This document shows, piece after piece, positions 10,482 through 22,964 of a stretch of 64,000 nt of DNA; position 1 is the stretch's first letter; the number at the start of each line of letters is the position of its first letter. The position numbers and the translations under genes were made by a program. Below the pieces are notes generated by a model. It made no database searches and had not been told where the DNA came from. It saw only the letters and a program-made list of their open reading frames with translations. The stretch is from positions 55,698,964 to 55,762,963 of the forward strand of contig OY720637.1 of the NCBI GenBank assembly GCA_963169105.1, in the 5' to 3' direction. Origin of the DNA: Ceriagrion tenellum (lineage: Eukaryota > Arthropoda > Insecta > Odonata > Coenagrionidae).

Positions 10482-10745
10482 ATTCCAACGTAATGCAGAA
10501 CTATATTTTCATCACCAGGCCTTGAGGTGAAAATTAAATTGAAAATACAGAATATGGAAAATTCGCCAAGCATGCAGTAGATAGTGAAAAAACCCCAATT
10601 GAATGCCGTTAACCACAAAATTCAATAATTTATTTCAATTATCCATATTATGTGTGGCCTTATTTCTGCATATTTTGTATTTTCAAATTAATTGTCACCT
10701 TAAGGCCTGACGATGAAAATATAATTTTGGGAAACGTTGGCAATG
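10482..10745. repeat. Foldback element with hammerhead-like core in its arms
   Basis: The left arm, about 10482-10555, pairs with the right arm, about 10668-10742. The reverse complement of the left arm shares CACCT-AAGGCCTG, GATGAAAATATA and ACGTTGG with the right arm. The right arm contains CTGACGA at 10707-10713, then AAAAT-ATA-ATTTT as a hairpin, then GAAACGTTGG. The left arm has CTGGTGA and lacks GAAAC. Here the inverted arms extend on both sides of the core, unlike the 7.4-kb element, and no TH follows the closing G, so the ribozyme fit is weaker. Confidence 0.5.
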
Positions 10746-10979
10746 AGTATGAGACCTTGTTTAATTGATGACCAATCCTCCGAAAAATGCTCCTCGAGAT
10801 GATTTAGAGGCCAAAGCCTAGTTTTAATCAAAGTAATTTTTAAATTTATTTTCATTGAGACAGGGAATCACGTCACACAAAGATACCGCAAAGGATTGAT
10901 AGAATTCATCATTGTGATAGATGAGGGCTGGGGGTGTACAAACATTTAAAACGACACTGTACAGAGTCACTAAAAGAGA

Positions 10980-11420
10980 ACACGTGAATGCCATACGAGT
11001 GACGCTATCGACACAGAGCCCCTTGCAACATTCCCCCAGCAGCAGCGCTCGACTCCGATACTACTAGTTGCGTCCTCAACAATACAGTATTTGAAAAATG
11101 ATCACATCTGGCGGCGCGAATGAAATCCACCCCCTCCCTCCCATTAGTGATTGGTATCTGATTCCATCAAATAACCCAGGGGGACCGAAGAATAAAAGGT
11201 AACCCAAACCGCGAGGACGACAATCGTATCCATCAGGCAGAGTAATTAGAGGGAGCGTTGTATATGTCGGAAGTGGCGGGTGAGGTTTGCCATCATAATT
11301 AATCCGAGCGGATCCGAATATTGCCTTTCCCTCGACCCAAATGGGACAGCGACGGGTCGTGAGCTCGCGACGGGACGCAGGATTTAGGGGGAGGGTGTGG
11401 AGGGATTCGGAGGACGTCGG
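10980..11420. promoter_or_regulatory. CpG- and TAAT-containing patch, possible regulatory DNA
   Basis: Richer in CG dinucleotides than the surrounding DNA (for example GAGCTCGCGACGGGACGCAG near 11360) and containing GAGTAATTAGAGG at about 11240 and CATAATTAATCCGAGCGGATC at about 11292, which include homeodomain-type TAAT cores. No open frame resembles a protein. I infer possible enhancer or promoter function from composition only. Confidence 0.25.
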
Positions 11421-11871
11421 AATCCTAGGAAAGGCCCAAGGACTTCAGAAAAGAGATACAATCATCTCATGCACACTTCACGTATTTTCTTTCAGCGAAA
11501 AATCACAGGCATTAAAATGAACGATTATTTGTTGCTGGGTAACTTGTTTTCGATAGTCTAAGCTTGATTTTTTCTGACACAACTCTAAAGAAATTCCTGC
11601 GCAATCAAGTAACAACAAATAACGTAGTTTGCCCTTGAATGTTTTAATTATTTACCACACAGACTCCGCGGTGGCACAAAATCATCTGGCGCTCACTTGA
11701 TGACGTTGTCCTACAGTGAAATTTAGGTCGTGAAAAATAGGACTTAAGTGTGTACGCTACATCATGCATTTAATATTCCGTAATATCATTCCGAAATTTC
11801 TTCCAGTCACAAAAATACACAAATTATTAAAGTGCAGGAAAGGAAATTATCATTATTCGTTTAATCCTAAG

Positions 11872-12330
11872 ATTGGTTGACTGCAGTTCTCCACCCTTCC
11901 CTATCTAATGCTAGTTCCCTTACCCCTATGTACTTTCCTCTTTATTTCCTACACGAACTTATTCCCGGGTCATTCTCTGGGTACTTTTCCTTCTATTTTG
12001 CCTTTAATTTTTTTTACAAACTCATTGTGTCTGAGGGTGTGTCCAATCCATCTGGTTCTTCTTTACGGTATGATGTTCCATATGGTCCTTTCGTCTTGAA
12101 CTCTTCTGTACACTTCATCATTTTTTATTTTGTCCATCCATCTTATCTTTAGCATCCTCCTCCAGCACCAGGTTTCGAAGGATTCTAATCTCTGCTTTTC
12201 CAATGGTCTATGCTTCCGATCCATAGATTGCTACGCTTCATTGAATGTTTTCACGTACTGTTTCCTGATTTGTAGTCCTATATTCTTTGAGCATAGCAGT
12301 TGTCTTTTTCCCATGAACTCCTTTAGAAAA
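11872..12330 (-). pseudogene. LINE C-terminal ORF fragment, family B, second copy
   Basis: On the minus strand the sequence encodes, with interruptions, a Y-G-S-E-A stretch, an F-E-T-W-C-W-R-R-M-L-K-I-R-W-M-D stretch, N-D-E-V-Y-R-R-V-Q-D-E, R-R-T-R-W-I-G-H-T-L-R-H-N and a final L-A-L-D-R-E-G-W-R-T-A-V-N-Q-S, which is a classic LINE pol ending. Stops occur at several points. It matches the 9130-9462 copy closely in DNA (for example GTGTGTCCAA-CCATCT and CCATATGGTC) and extends further 5', to about 12330. Short plus-strand frames here are shadows. Confidence 0.85.
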
Positions 12331-15282
12331 GAAAATTGGGAAATGAAATGACATATAACATCCCTGGCCAACGAGGCCGAGAGATCTTCATTACTAAAGG
12401 CCAGTTTCCATCGAGGGGGTCATCATCACGTATTTTCAAATGGCTGCAAAGGGGTCTTATCTCGGTACGTGACTGAGAGAGTGGTGCGAATGCTTAGAAG
12501 CATCGGGTGCTATTTTTGTCACATCCCTCCCCCTACCGACATACTGTTGGCGGTGACACTTTGTAGATTCAAAAGACCTCTAGTTCTGAAACAAATATTT
12601 TGTCAAGGAAGAGCATTTTTTTTGGGCCACCTTTTCCTCACAATGAAGTAAAACGTGAATACCCGTCAGTAAATATAAAATAATTAATGGATATTATGCG
12701 GTATTTTCTATAAAGCTTGTGACTCACCACAAGCACCACGTCAGGTCTTCCTTTAACTGTCCACTCAATTTGTGATCCTTGCGACACGATTCTTTTCCAC
12801 CTTTTTCTTCAAATCAGGATTCTCTTTTCAATGATCATACTAATTTCATTATTCAGAAATGTTACCCACTACCATCCCCTTTTCTTGATACAATCCAGCT
12901 TCCTTCAAATAAAGGATAAGGGAATTGGTGGTTATAAAGTACCTCGACCACAAAATTAAAGATGGAATAAAACAGAAAAAGAAATCAGAGAATAGAATTA
13001 AGAGCCAAGGGAAGAAACACAGAACCTTTCGTTTCTTATAAAACGCTTTCCATGTCTTTTCCAAAACCCTGAACGCCCATCCGTCAGGACAAATACAATC
13101 ACTGGATAGTCCAGGAAACCGAAAAGGTCAAACAAAAACCACGCACAAAAAGGAGAAGGGGCCGTGGTGGAGAGGTGGATGGGATGTAGGATAACTCTCC
13201 GCAGCCAAAGGGAATCGATATGTTGTCAGCTTATATAAGAGCATTTGAAACTTCGACCATCAGCACTTAAAGAAGCTTGAAATTAATAAATAAGTAAAAT
13301 ATTTATTCTTAAATAGTGACAACAATTTTATATTCATTACATTGCTACGTAAGTGGATGCAAAAATAAATATTCATTTTACAGAACACTCTTAACACACT
13401 TACTTCACCAAAAGTGTAATCACCGTAACATTCAAAGTTACTCACAAAGACTGCCTTTTTCGAATCCTGCCTTGTTGATTTCTCTCTCCCGTCAACAATT
13501 ACCCGTTGCCAGGGCTCTGGAAGCTTCCCTATTTCAACCGTCGTTTCCAGAATCCTCTTGAAGATTCCATCGCTACAATATAACGTACTGAACCATCCAA
13601 TTAAAATTATACGTTATTTTACCGAAGGTGATGCGATTTACCGAGATCCCTAGCGGTGTTTCGAAGGGAAATGGGCTTTTTAGGAATGTCAAAAGCTTTA
13701 TACTTGCGAAAGTGTGGGCGAATGGAATGGAGCTGATTTTATAAATTCAGAGAAAAAGCAGGAAGAAGTGATTACTTAAAAAAATATCTTTCATAATAAC
13801 AACCAACGCTGTTAATACTCGAAAAAATTCTGGAATCCTCAGAATAGCGAGAACTTTGAAAAGGATTGTTGTGATCCGAGGTTCGAAAGAACGGTATTTA
13901 TGGAACTAGATGCTCGCAAACCGGAGTCTTTTGGGATGTGCACAAATAGAAGAGCAAAGAGAGTTAAATGTACGGCTACAAAAACAAACAAGGAAGTGTA
14001 GGATATAATAAGGTAGGAAATTGAACAGGTGGGGGAGATCTAGGGGTAGCAGCACAAGTAGTTGAGGAAGCATATACAGAAAGGGGGATGAATGCTCAGG
14101 AATGTGATATGAAGGGAGAGTGCAAGGCAAGAGCGTATTATAAAGGAAGAGAATGCAGGAATTCATGACGACATGAAGGGGAGTAAAAGATATGAGGAAC
14201 GCAAGAAAGACGTAATGCAAGTATGCTTTTGGAAATGTTTAAAGGTGCTTCGGCTATTGACGTGATTTGAGTACGGCTTAAACGACAAAAGACTATTTAG
14301 TAAAACATTAAAGTAGGTACGGTAATAATGTGGAATAAAAAAGGCTCCTTTACTTTCAAGCGGCTAAAACATGGATTAGACTCTGGCTTTACACGTTTAT
14401 GTCACAGAAAAAATGGAAGGGCAAATTCTTCAGGCAAAACTATCTAAAATTTTAAATTCCTCTCTTAAGTAATTTATACTGACTACTTTACGCATTTTTA
14501 TTTCTAGCCATGGCAGTCATTATCAATATCTTACTTACTTTAATTATCCTTCAAGTATTATTCTTAATTATTCTCTTCCTCAAAATAGGGATAGCATTCC
14601 TATTTCCATAGAGTGACCTTCTGAATAGATACTGAATGTCCTTACAAAGTTTCATTAGTGCACACAATGGAGAAAGGTCTAATGAAACAAAGAGAGGAGA
14701 GAATTAAAGGCCCTATCATCAATCAATCCATATGATTGAGATATAAGCTCGTTGCCATCTTAACTCAATTATCTTCAAGGTCTTGGAACAAATATTGTTT
14801 CAAAATGAATGCAATAAAATCCAATCATGTCAAATGATGGGTGTTTGTAGGGTTGATCGAGTTTTCCAAAAGACTTTTTATTCATAGTTTTTTTATGACA
14901 GGTTTTCATGACCTCTATGAATGATGACTATTAATATAGGAGAGGAAATTAATACAAATGGTATAAATCTTTGATAATGGCAGTTATATAGTTGTGATTC
15001 AGAGAGAAAATCAAAGTCTATAAAAGAGAGGTAACACTCATATATAGTGGATCAAATTAGATTAGGACCGGACATAACCAACCAACCACTTGTCAGGAAA
15101 ACCAATTAGAATTACACCAATGAATAATGAAAGTTCATTTTCTTTTAAGACGCATACGGCATGGCCTGTGCTGTCGTGGTAGCCATCTGGGATGCATCCA
15201 AATAAGAGAATCGATTGCTCTGGAGGGACATCAACACGCATCTCAGTACCGCACGTATTCGCTAAAGCGGAGGACTGCGGGG
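12331..15282. other. Non-coding stretch, no gene recognised
   Basis: About 3 kb with only short open frames that lack recognisable motifs, including a 104-residue hydrophobic-looking minus frame at 14220-13906 that is antisense to purine-rich DNA. No tRNA, tandem repeat or foldback was identified. Confidence 0.5.
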
Positions 15283-16080
15283 ACAAGAGGGCGAGGGGGC
15301 GCATAAAAAAAAGAACTCCGGCTCACACCCGCGTGTTCGTGAGCACGCTTTACTCCGAAGGAGATGGAGGGAAAGAACACGGACCAGAGGGAAGAGAAAA
15401 GGGAAGGGACGAGAAAAAGAACGGGGAGGAGAGAAGAAGAGGAAAGGAGATGGGAAAATGATGTGAATTATAGAGGAGGAGAAGGAGGAGGGAGAGATGG
15501 AGGAAGGATAAGATGGAGGGGGTCTTACAGGAGGAGAGGTGAGGGTTGGGGTACTGTGCGGAGGAGAAGGGACGCTAAAGGTGAGTGGAGGAGATTGGGA
15601 GGAGCAGAAGGAAAAGAAATAAGAAGAAGAAACCCTGAGTGGTACGTGGCGAGGGGGAGGGTTGGGGGTTGGTTTCGTTATACGGAGAGCGGGCGGGGAA
15701 CAGAGGAAGGGGTGGGGCAAGAGAGGAAGGGGTGGGGCGAGAGAGCAAGTGGGTGCTAAATGTGGGAGGACAAGAGTACTAGGGGGAGGGTTGGTTCGAG
15801 GACTGCGAGTTGGGAAGTGTGTCGGGGGAAAGAAGGTAAGAAGGTTGGGTAAGGATGTTTTGGCGGGGGGGAAGGTAAGAAAGACGCGGGGGGAGAGGAA
15901 AAGGTGTTAGGGGGTCGGGGAAGAGTCGGAAATGGAAAGGTGAATTGGGTTTAGTCGATGGGGGGGGGGGACGAAGGGCTGGGAGGGGGAGTTAGGGTCT
16001 TGGAGAAGAGGGCCGTGTCCGCCGGAAGAGAACCCTGGTGGTGGCAAGGGGAGGGGATATTAGAGTAGAAGGAGGGAAAA
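15283..16080. other. Long polypurine tract region with an 11-G run
   Basis: Roughly 800 bases in which the plus strand is overwhelmingly G and A (GGAGAGAAGAAGAGGAAAGG and similar), shifting from GGA/GAA-rich at the left to GGGG-rich at the right, with an uninterrupted run of G at 15960-15970. The open frames on both strands are low-complexity (R/G/E-rich on plus, S/P-rich on minus) and are not credible genes. Such a tract can adopt triplex or quadruplex structure. That is inference. Confidence 0.75.
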
Positions 16081-16244
16081 CCTTCTTTGATGCGATGCTC
16101 AGAGGAGATGAAACATCGATGCGGAACGAAATTGAATATCACGCACCAGAGCTGGGAAAGATCATGAAGATCACACTTTACCTTTATTTGCTAGCAAAAA
16201 TCATATGTGTTCATCACACAAATGCCATACCTATACTGTGGGTG

Positions 16245-16935
16245 GAGTAAACATAAAATCTTCAGATACAGTCATATATCTTAGAATTACCTTAACTTCT
16301 GATGTGTCATGGGAAATACATATACAAACCATATGCGGCACAGCATTAAAGAACCTAGGTTTTATAAAGCGTATAATATGAAGGTCCTCGGATGAAATAA
16401 TAAAGAGAGATGCTACTTTGACCTGGCTAGGCCACACCTCGAATACGCCGCAAGCATTTGGAACCCTGGTCATAAAGATTTAACCAAAAAAAATAATAAA
16501 ATATAAAGAAAAGCAGCACGCTTCATTAAAAACTGCTACGGGCAAACATATAGTATCTCACAACTTTTAGAGAGATTAAAGTGGGAGCCCCTAGAGACTG
16601 GGAGGCTACGCGCTCGGCTAGCTTGCTTGAAAAATTCAGAACTGGTGCGTTTCCGAGAGATACAGAGAATATTATCGTGACGTCTCATATCTCTAGGTCT
16701 GATATAAGCGATAAAATAAGAGAGAGACACTGTCGAACAGATAGGTACAAAAACTTTCTTTTCGCGCACAATAAGCGACCACAATAATAACTGAGCTCCA
16801 CTAAATACACTCCCGTAATACACGCCACCATTTCACCTCCAAAAACAATATTCCTGACATCTTTATACAGCTGGTGACTTAACACCTCCTGCCACACGCA
16901 CATGCGGCGGCTCGCAGGGTAGTATGTAGATGTAG
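16245..16935 (+). pseudogene. CR1-like LINE C-terminal ORF fragment and 3' end, family C
   Basis: The plus strand encodes, across several stops and frame changes, V-I-Y-L-R-I-T-L-T-S-D-V-S-W-E, then H-L-E-Y-A-A-S-I-W-N-P-G near 16430, R-K-A-A-R-F-I-K-N-C-Y-G near 16520 and LLERLKWEPLETGRLRARLA near 16565-16625. This is the region after the RT palm in CR1/Jockey-type LINEs. The 3' untranslated part follows, with CCTGCCACACGCACATGCGG and an end in TAGTATGTAGATGTAGA, a short terminal repeat typical of such elements. Shorter copies of this 3' end are at 36.5 kb and, less clearly, at 61.0 kb. It is 5'-truncated and dead. Confidence 0.85.
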
Positions 16936-19705
16936 AAAACTGTGAATTATTAATTTTGTCTCCATTTGTTTATATTTTTGATATCACGTCATGCCTCACT
17001 CACAGGGTTAAGTGCATAATTTGAATTTTTTTCAAGCCCTTAGCCGTGTCACACAAATGAACAAGGTTTCAAACGAAATAAGAAACTATCATAATACGCT
17101 TTGACACACTATTTTTCCAAGAGGTGATTCTCAGAATGCATTTCTCCAATTTTTTTTAAACTAGTCTAAAAAAGTGAAAAGCAATTTTAATGTTCGAATG
17201 ATTTAATAAAAATATGATTTATAAAAAATATCATCAATAAAATCATGATTAAAGAGACAAGGGGGAAAGTAAGGACGGTTTATGAAATGTGATGATAACA
17301 TCGCCAAAAAAATGGCAAAGAAACTTTTTATCTTGCGAGAAAGGTGTTCATGGCTAAAAAGAAGATGCGATAAAAAGGAAGACGCAGAGAAGAGGAGAAG
17401 TTCAGGATTCAATTTTATATTATTCATCGGATTTAGTGAAGGTTAGCATGACATTAGCATTCTAATCAACGAATTAAGAGCCAACATCAGAGAACTCAGG
17501 CTCACAATCCTCTTCATACGAGAAGGTTGATAGCCTTTTTGGTAACTTAACAAGAGCGTCAATATATTAAAACGCTTTCAAAAATACCTCTGAATTGAAC
17601 ATAGTCCCTACCCGAGAATTCCAAAACTTGTCTGGCTCTATAATGGAGACAGAGTTATGATGATATGTTAAATAATCAATTATTAATTAGCAATTATGAA
17701 GTTATTAATAAAATAATTTACGTATCTGACAATAAATGCATAATTTACAAATTTGACGGTCATTGTTTTGAAAATTTAATTAGCGCAACTATTGCTTTGA
17801 ATCTAGGACGAGGGGGACACGAATTGGCAATTATTACCGGATAGGCGCATAATGCAGTAATTGGATGTTATTAATTACAGCATACTGCCGCTGTATATCA
17901 TCGTTGATTAACTTTAGGGCAAAATTTTCGTTTTTAAGTGTTTATTACCTTTTCTGATGCATGAAAAAAATATTTCAATTTTGTGCTGTTTTAATCAGAT
18001 TCATGTTTATTAAATATAAAAGCGTTGAGCGCTTCCGCTACCGAGTAGATTGACGCATGACATAAAAACCGTAGCTCAGCAGCACCGAAGCAGTGTCGCG
18101 GTGTACCTTGGCACAAAACGATTCCACGGCCTCTAGGGCATCAATATTTTGCGCCGTGACAGTTGCAACATAACTTTTTAAATCACTTTATCCATGCAAA
18201 TTTAATAACGAATTTATAGCAATACCATGAATTATCATTGCCATTCCATTATAAATGTATATACACCACATTCAGTATTCCACTCATGTACTCTCGCACG
18301 TTCCGCAGACGCCAATCGGAAAATATGATCCAATATCTATCGCTGAGAGTCTGACAGTAATATAATGAGCAATTTTATTGCCTGATAAAGACTGGTAGTA
18401 AAGATTAAGAAAACTTGAAAAAAAAATCCGCAGTAAGTTTCAGAGAAAGCTTCCAACGCACCAAAGCTCATACTGTTTGCTAATTCTTGTAGGTGATATA
18501 CACTCATTTCTTTGTTCTTACAGCCTACATATATGATTAGTGCCGCACTTCTATTACATTGATATCAAGCTCAGGGTAAATATATTTCCACGAAAAATTT
18601 GATTTGCAAAGCCACACGGAAAATACATAAAAGAAGCATTTACAAATAACGTGGATTCAACCTTCTACCTCACTCTAAGTAACAGCGACACCGACAATTT
18701 TGGTTGGCTTTCTGAAATGGGAATTCCTTGGTCCTTCAAAGCTAGGACTAGATTGGAGATGATTTAATCATTCTGGGGCAAACGTTCTTTGAAGCACAGT
18801 GTTTCAGAGGGTTTCTAGTGGCCTGTTTATTGCGTTACTAGACCGTGGAAAAATTGCAGACGACAGGAGGATTGTTGTTGACGGGCAAACGTGGTGTTTT
18901 AGTCCCGGAAATTGGTTTTCTTCAATCATTCTAAAATTACAACTGTACAAGCGTTGACCTGTTTTTTCCGCAAGCAATTGTTTTCCCTCTGCACACTTGT
19001 GCTACGTGTCAAAAGGTGGAAGAGTTCATTGCATTTCGAGTTTCCTACCGCGTAATAGGAAAAGAAAGATGGATTCATTGAACTTCAATTCAACGGGTAA
19101 AACTCGTTAAACGACTGTGTCATAAAAGTATAGAAATCAATGTGAAGATGACCTTAGTGTCAAACCATTTAAACTACACTTCCAAAACGAACAAGTGGTT
19201 TTTTATTCATCCTCCATTTCTTAATTCTAAATGAGGGTCTTAGAACTTTTCAGGCTTGAAGCTTCACTCTGAAAATAATGATAACAAAAAACATAAATAT
19301 ATAGGGTTGCGTTGACCCTGTCCAGCAACGACGATTACTATTTGGAGTAAAATCGAGGAATCCAGTAAGTGACATTTAAATCCCGCATAAAAGAAAAATA
19401 CAGTGAAACATGTATTCAGCGACCACCATCGGGTATTTCAACCTTGAGATAAAGGTCGCTTTGGGAGGCGACCGCTGAAAAGAGGAAAAAATTTACGCTG
19501 CTATTAAGTATGGAAAATTCATTCCGTTCCCGAAGAAAACGTCCGCTTAGGGAGGTGACCACTTAGGGGAAGTGGCAGTGGAGGCAGGTTTCATTGCACA
19601 TACAATCGTATTGGACGCATTTTACAGCAAAGCAACGTACTGGAAGCATTAATGTAAGGAGATAGGAATGGGGAGAAATACAAAGGGAGACCAAGAATGG
19701 AATTT
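16936..19705. other. Non-coding stretch, no gene recognised
   Basis: About 2.8 kb, AT-rich, with no open frame above 75 codons and no repeat that I could tie to a known family. Position 18070 has CCGTAGCTCAGCAGC, which resembles a tRNA A box, but no matching B box follows at tRNA spacing. Confidence 0.5.
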
Positions 19706-20075
19706 TTTTATCAGTGTTCTACCGGTTAAGGTAGGTTTTGATGAATGTCAGAGAATCTCTTCCCGGTATTCTACACTTTCAAAGGCCTATCTCGCTCTAG
19801 TATATCCTTTTTCGCCTCAGTATACGATCTACCCTTCTTCATCCTGTCCATAAAACCTAGTCTATTTCTCCCCCTTTCCCCGCTTGCCCAACATCCTTCC
19901 CTCCATCACACTCTTCAGCAACGCGTCGCCTTTTATTACATTCTCCAGCCACCTACTCTGCCGATCTCAATTTTCATTCAGAAGTCTCCTTTCTTCACCC
20001 AACATCACAAAAGCTTCCCAGTTAGTCTTTCTCTCCCTCCACTTCACCTTCTCCACCCTTTTCCAAAAACACATA
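19706..20075 (-). pseudogene. LINE family A C-terminal fragment, second copy
   Basis: Closely matches 4078-4400 in DNA, starting with GTTCTACCGGTTAAGGTAGG at the 3' end and passing through CCCCTTTCCCCGCTTGCCCA, CATTCTCCAGCCACCTACTC and CACTTCACCTTCTCCACCC. On the minus strand this is the same pol C-terminal tail. The plus-strand frame at 19745-20260 is a shadow. It is truncated at about 20075, which makes it shorter than the 4.1-kb copy. Confidence 0.82.
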
Positions 20076-20164
20076 CAGTGGCAGTAAAAAGTGACTTCAT
20101 TTTTAGGTACACGAATAATGCTGAACAGCTCACCCGACCCCTCTTTTTAATTAGTTACCTTAAA

Positions 20165-20320
20165 AAAATACATGAATTTATGGTGATGATTACTTGTAAC
20201 TTAGTTCTGCACAAATATTTATTTGAAACCACCCGGATTTCGACCTTCAACGTCATCTGAAATCAACGTCAAATGTGTGGAATAAAAATGCTACAAGTTA
20301 TCACCATTATGTTAAAAAAT
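20165..20320. repeat. Foldback element with overlapping hammerhead-like cores
   Basis: The arms are about 20168-20220 and 20265-20320, sharing ATGGTGAT-ACTTGTA with the reverse complement. On the minus strand the centre reads CAGATGACGTTGAAGGTC then GAAATCC, a near-match to CTGATGA, a short stem and GAAAC. The plus-strand core begins CTGAAATCAACGTC and overlaps the minus core by a few bases. Outward boxes are TTTGTGCAGAACTAAGTTAC (minus) and TGTGTGGAATAAAAATG (plus), like those at 24.6 and 39.0 kb. Confidence 0.45.
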
Positions 20321-20999
20321 TCCTTTAGGTTACGCCTTAAACCACCAATAAATATACGGTATAAACCTAATGAGAGTAAACCTCGACAACCACGCAAACA
20401 TTTTTTTCACATATAAATATGATATGTTCAATGCGATCTCATAAGCAAAACACCACAAAATTCTGTATAAAACCCAAATGTAACACATGGAAAAAGGACT
20501 AAAATGCAATAACTTCACAACGGAAATAAAATATTCCGAACACATTATATTTTACAAAATATTTTGGTTTAGTTTGAATGAAACCCATGAGCGATCGAGC
20601 AACGTAGAAATCCCCCAAAATAGCATTTCGAGTGAAACTCGGCAAAAATCGAAATATGTATTGTTTTCAATAGACCAGTAATTAGCACGCGTTTTCACTG
20701 GAGAAACATCTCGACAAGCGGTAAAAAATCTGTCGAAATAGTATGCCAATGTATAACTCGATGATCGCAAAATGAAAATTTTTGTACTGCATTTTGTATA
20801 TATATTTTGCACATGTAAAACACCTCGACAAACAGTGAAAAAACCACGCATGAGTGACACTGCAAATGAATAAAAGCACTGTATTTTCAAAGAAAAATAT
20901 ATTTTACAAACTTGCTTTTTTAACATCACGAAACACGCTTCAAACCCCTGCACAATCAACATTCCGCAAACGACGATATTCCACGATTTAGCATCGTGC

Positions 21000-21450
21000 A
21001 TCAGGATACGATGCGGGCACCCGACGCGCGCACCCCTGCCACACTCAAGGGAGATGGACTGCTCGTATTCCCGCAGGCCTCTTTCCTCCACCTCCTCCTG
21101 CCGCTGCTCCTTATTACGCGATATGAATGGAAGAAAGGAGGGCGCTGAATGAGACTCTCCGAGGGCGCGCGGCGATATGAAAAACGCAATCACCACTCGA
21201 TTCTCTCCCATCCCCCTCATTCCTTCCCCATCGACGGTCCACCGCCTTCATTTTTTTGCATTTCCTCTCTCTCCCGTCTCATCTCTTTCTCTCCTCGGCC
21301 ACCATTGACGCCGCTCGTCGACTGCCGCCGACGCCGCCCCGGGGAAAATCATTACAATGCACGCGCGGCTCCCTCTAGTGTGCGGGCTGAATATATCGCA
21401 CATGCGAGATACATAAAAGGGTACGTGAGGGTACTCTTTCCCTGGCCGTC
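21000..21450. promoter_or_regulatory. CpG-rich patch with a TATA-like box
   Basis: Numerous CG dinucleotides (GACGCGCGCACCC near 21023, CGACTGCCGCCGACGCCGCC near 21318) contrast with the AT-rich flanks. At about 21409-21420 the plus strand has ACATAAAAGGG, a TATA-like word, at the right edge of the patch. A 222-residue minus frame (21220-20552) starts in it but has no recognisable domain and runs into AT-rich DNA, so I do not accept it as a gene. A promoter or first exon is possible. Confidence 0.25.
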
Positions 21451-21931
21451 TATCTCGGCAATCGACTTCCCTTCATTTCATTCCGTTTCTTTTTTTTCCA
21501 TGCGACCGGGTCACGACAAATGATAAAAAAATAATCCGCGGTTACAACACGGACAGGGTGTACTTCTTTTATCAGTGGTCAATGAATGACTTAGACGATG
21601 CGTCGGGGAATTAAGTTGCATTCACTCCGCGTTGCGAATAATGATAACTTCGTGCAGTTGCGCACCAAATTTTTATAGAAACGATTTCTACGTCCACTGT
21701 AACAATTTCGGCAAAAATCGCGTCACTAAAAATTTAAACCGAAGATGATTAAAACGGGTCGTATTTAAAATGGATTTAATTACGCCATTGTATTCGTAGA
21801 TAGCATGCTGAATGCGGTTCATAAAGGAGCCTTGGGGGATTTTGCAAAATAGACCATTGGATTTAGAAGTAATGGGAAGGAGAAAAAAGGAACTATCAAA
21901 GCACAAGATGTATTATTCTCAGCAGGATAAT

Positions 21932-22445
21932 CAACATTTAAGGTGGGTTTAAGTGTCAGAATAAATATGTTTAAAATTTTGACATGCGCAGTCCCCAATT
22001 CAATTACACTATTTCTTTCTCCATCTCAACTTCCTACTTCTTTCCATACCGACTATAAAGCTTTTCTCATTCTTCCCCTTCCCAGCTTACCCGACACTCT
22101 CCCCCTTTATCACAGGCTTCATCATACCTTGGCCATTCACTGACTCTTCCAACACCCCCTACCCTGCCCCCCTGTTAATTTCCGCCAGAAGCTTCCTCAC
22201 CCACCACCCAGAGCACTTTCTCGTTTATCTTCCTTTTCGTCCGCCTTTCTCGGAGTCCACGGCACTGCACCATACTACTCTACTCCCTATATTAAACTCT
22301 ACAGCGACCTTCTCTTTACATCCTTGCACAAGGTCTTAGTCATCAGTCCCTTCATATTGTTTAACGACTTCTTTTGCCAGCGCAATTCTCCTTCTGATAT
22401 TCTAGTCACTATTTTCCTCATACGCACAACCCTATGAGTTAAAGT
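21932..22445 (-). pseudogene. LINE family A C-terminal fragment, third and most diverged copy
   Basis: Order and spacing match the 4.1-kb copy on the minus strand. A TTTAAGGTGGGTTTAAGTGT-like 3' end is followed by CCCCTTCCCAGCTTACCCGA, a CACCACCCA and CTTTCTCGTTTATCTTCC part, TCCTTGCACAAGGTCTTAGTC and AACGACTTCTTTTGCCAGCG, which correspond to the G-T-L-G-K-G and E-A-F-S positions. Divergence is high and no frame is open for long. Many changes suggest it is older than the copies at 4.1 and 19.7 kb. Confidence 0.7.
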
Positions 22446-22964
22446 ACACGATATAAGGGAAAATTTTTAAAAACTATTGATATTTTTGAGGAAAAAAGTA
22501 GCTTGTTAGGGGTTATTTGAAGGTCTGCTGAGCCAAGTACAAGTGACTGACTGACTCAACCCTGTTTTGTCTAATTTTGGACCCCACTGCAAGATGAAAT
22601 CATGCGTACCTAAATTTACGTTTCCGAGTCTGTCCAAAATAATATCGCAGTTGAAATGCATACGAGGAAATCAATTGTAAACACTTTTTTAATGAACGAA
22701 ATTTTTAAACAAAGATCACGGGTCCTTCCTTCACAAGGCTCTCTTCCCCAAAGAGCATTGGACGTTTTTACAAACATTTATTTGGCTTCATTTCTGTCAA
22801 CTGCACAATTATCTTGGGCGCACTCTTGCAGTAATCACTAGGGGAGTTGACCCAAAGTCATTTACAACATTAAGGATATGGGTAGTAATGGCTTGGTAGG
22901 ATTGATTTGGAATTGAAGGAAAGGTGAAGAGAAACCCGGCGTCGGTGCGTGCCACGTCAAAACG

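Noticed and set aside
15262..15910. Overlapping frames on both strands (152, 131, 89 and 82 residues)
   Set aside because: Products of the polypurine tract. Low-complexity R/G/E or S/P sequence.
18065..18140. tRNA-like A box (CCGTAGCTCAGCAGC)
   Set aside because: No B box at the required distance and no cloverleaf stems.
20552..21220. 222-residue minus-strand frame
   Set aside because: No known domain. It passes from a CpG-rich patch into AT-rich DNA. Two short segments resemble each other (F-F-T-V-C-R and F-F-T-A-C-R), which hints at an old DNA duplication and not at a protein repeat.
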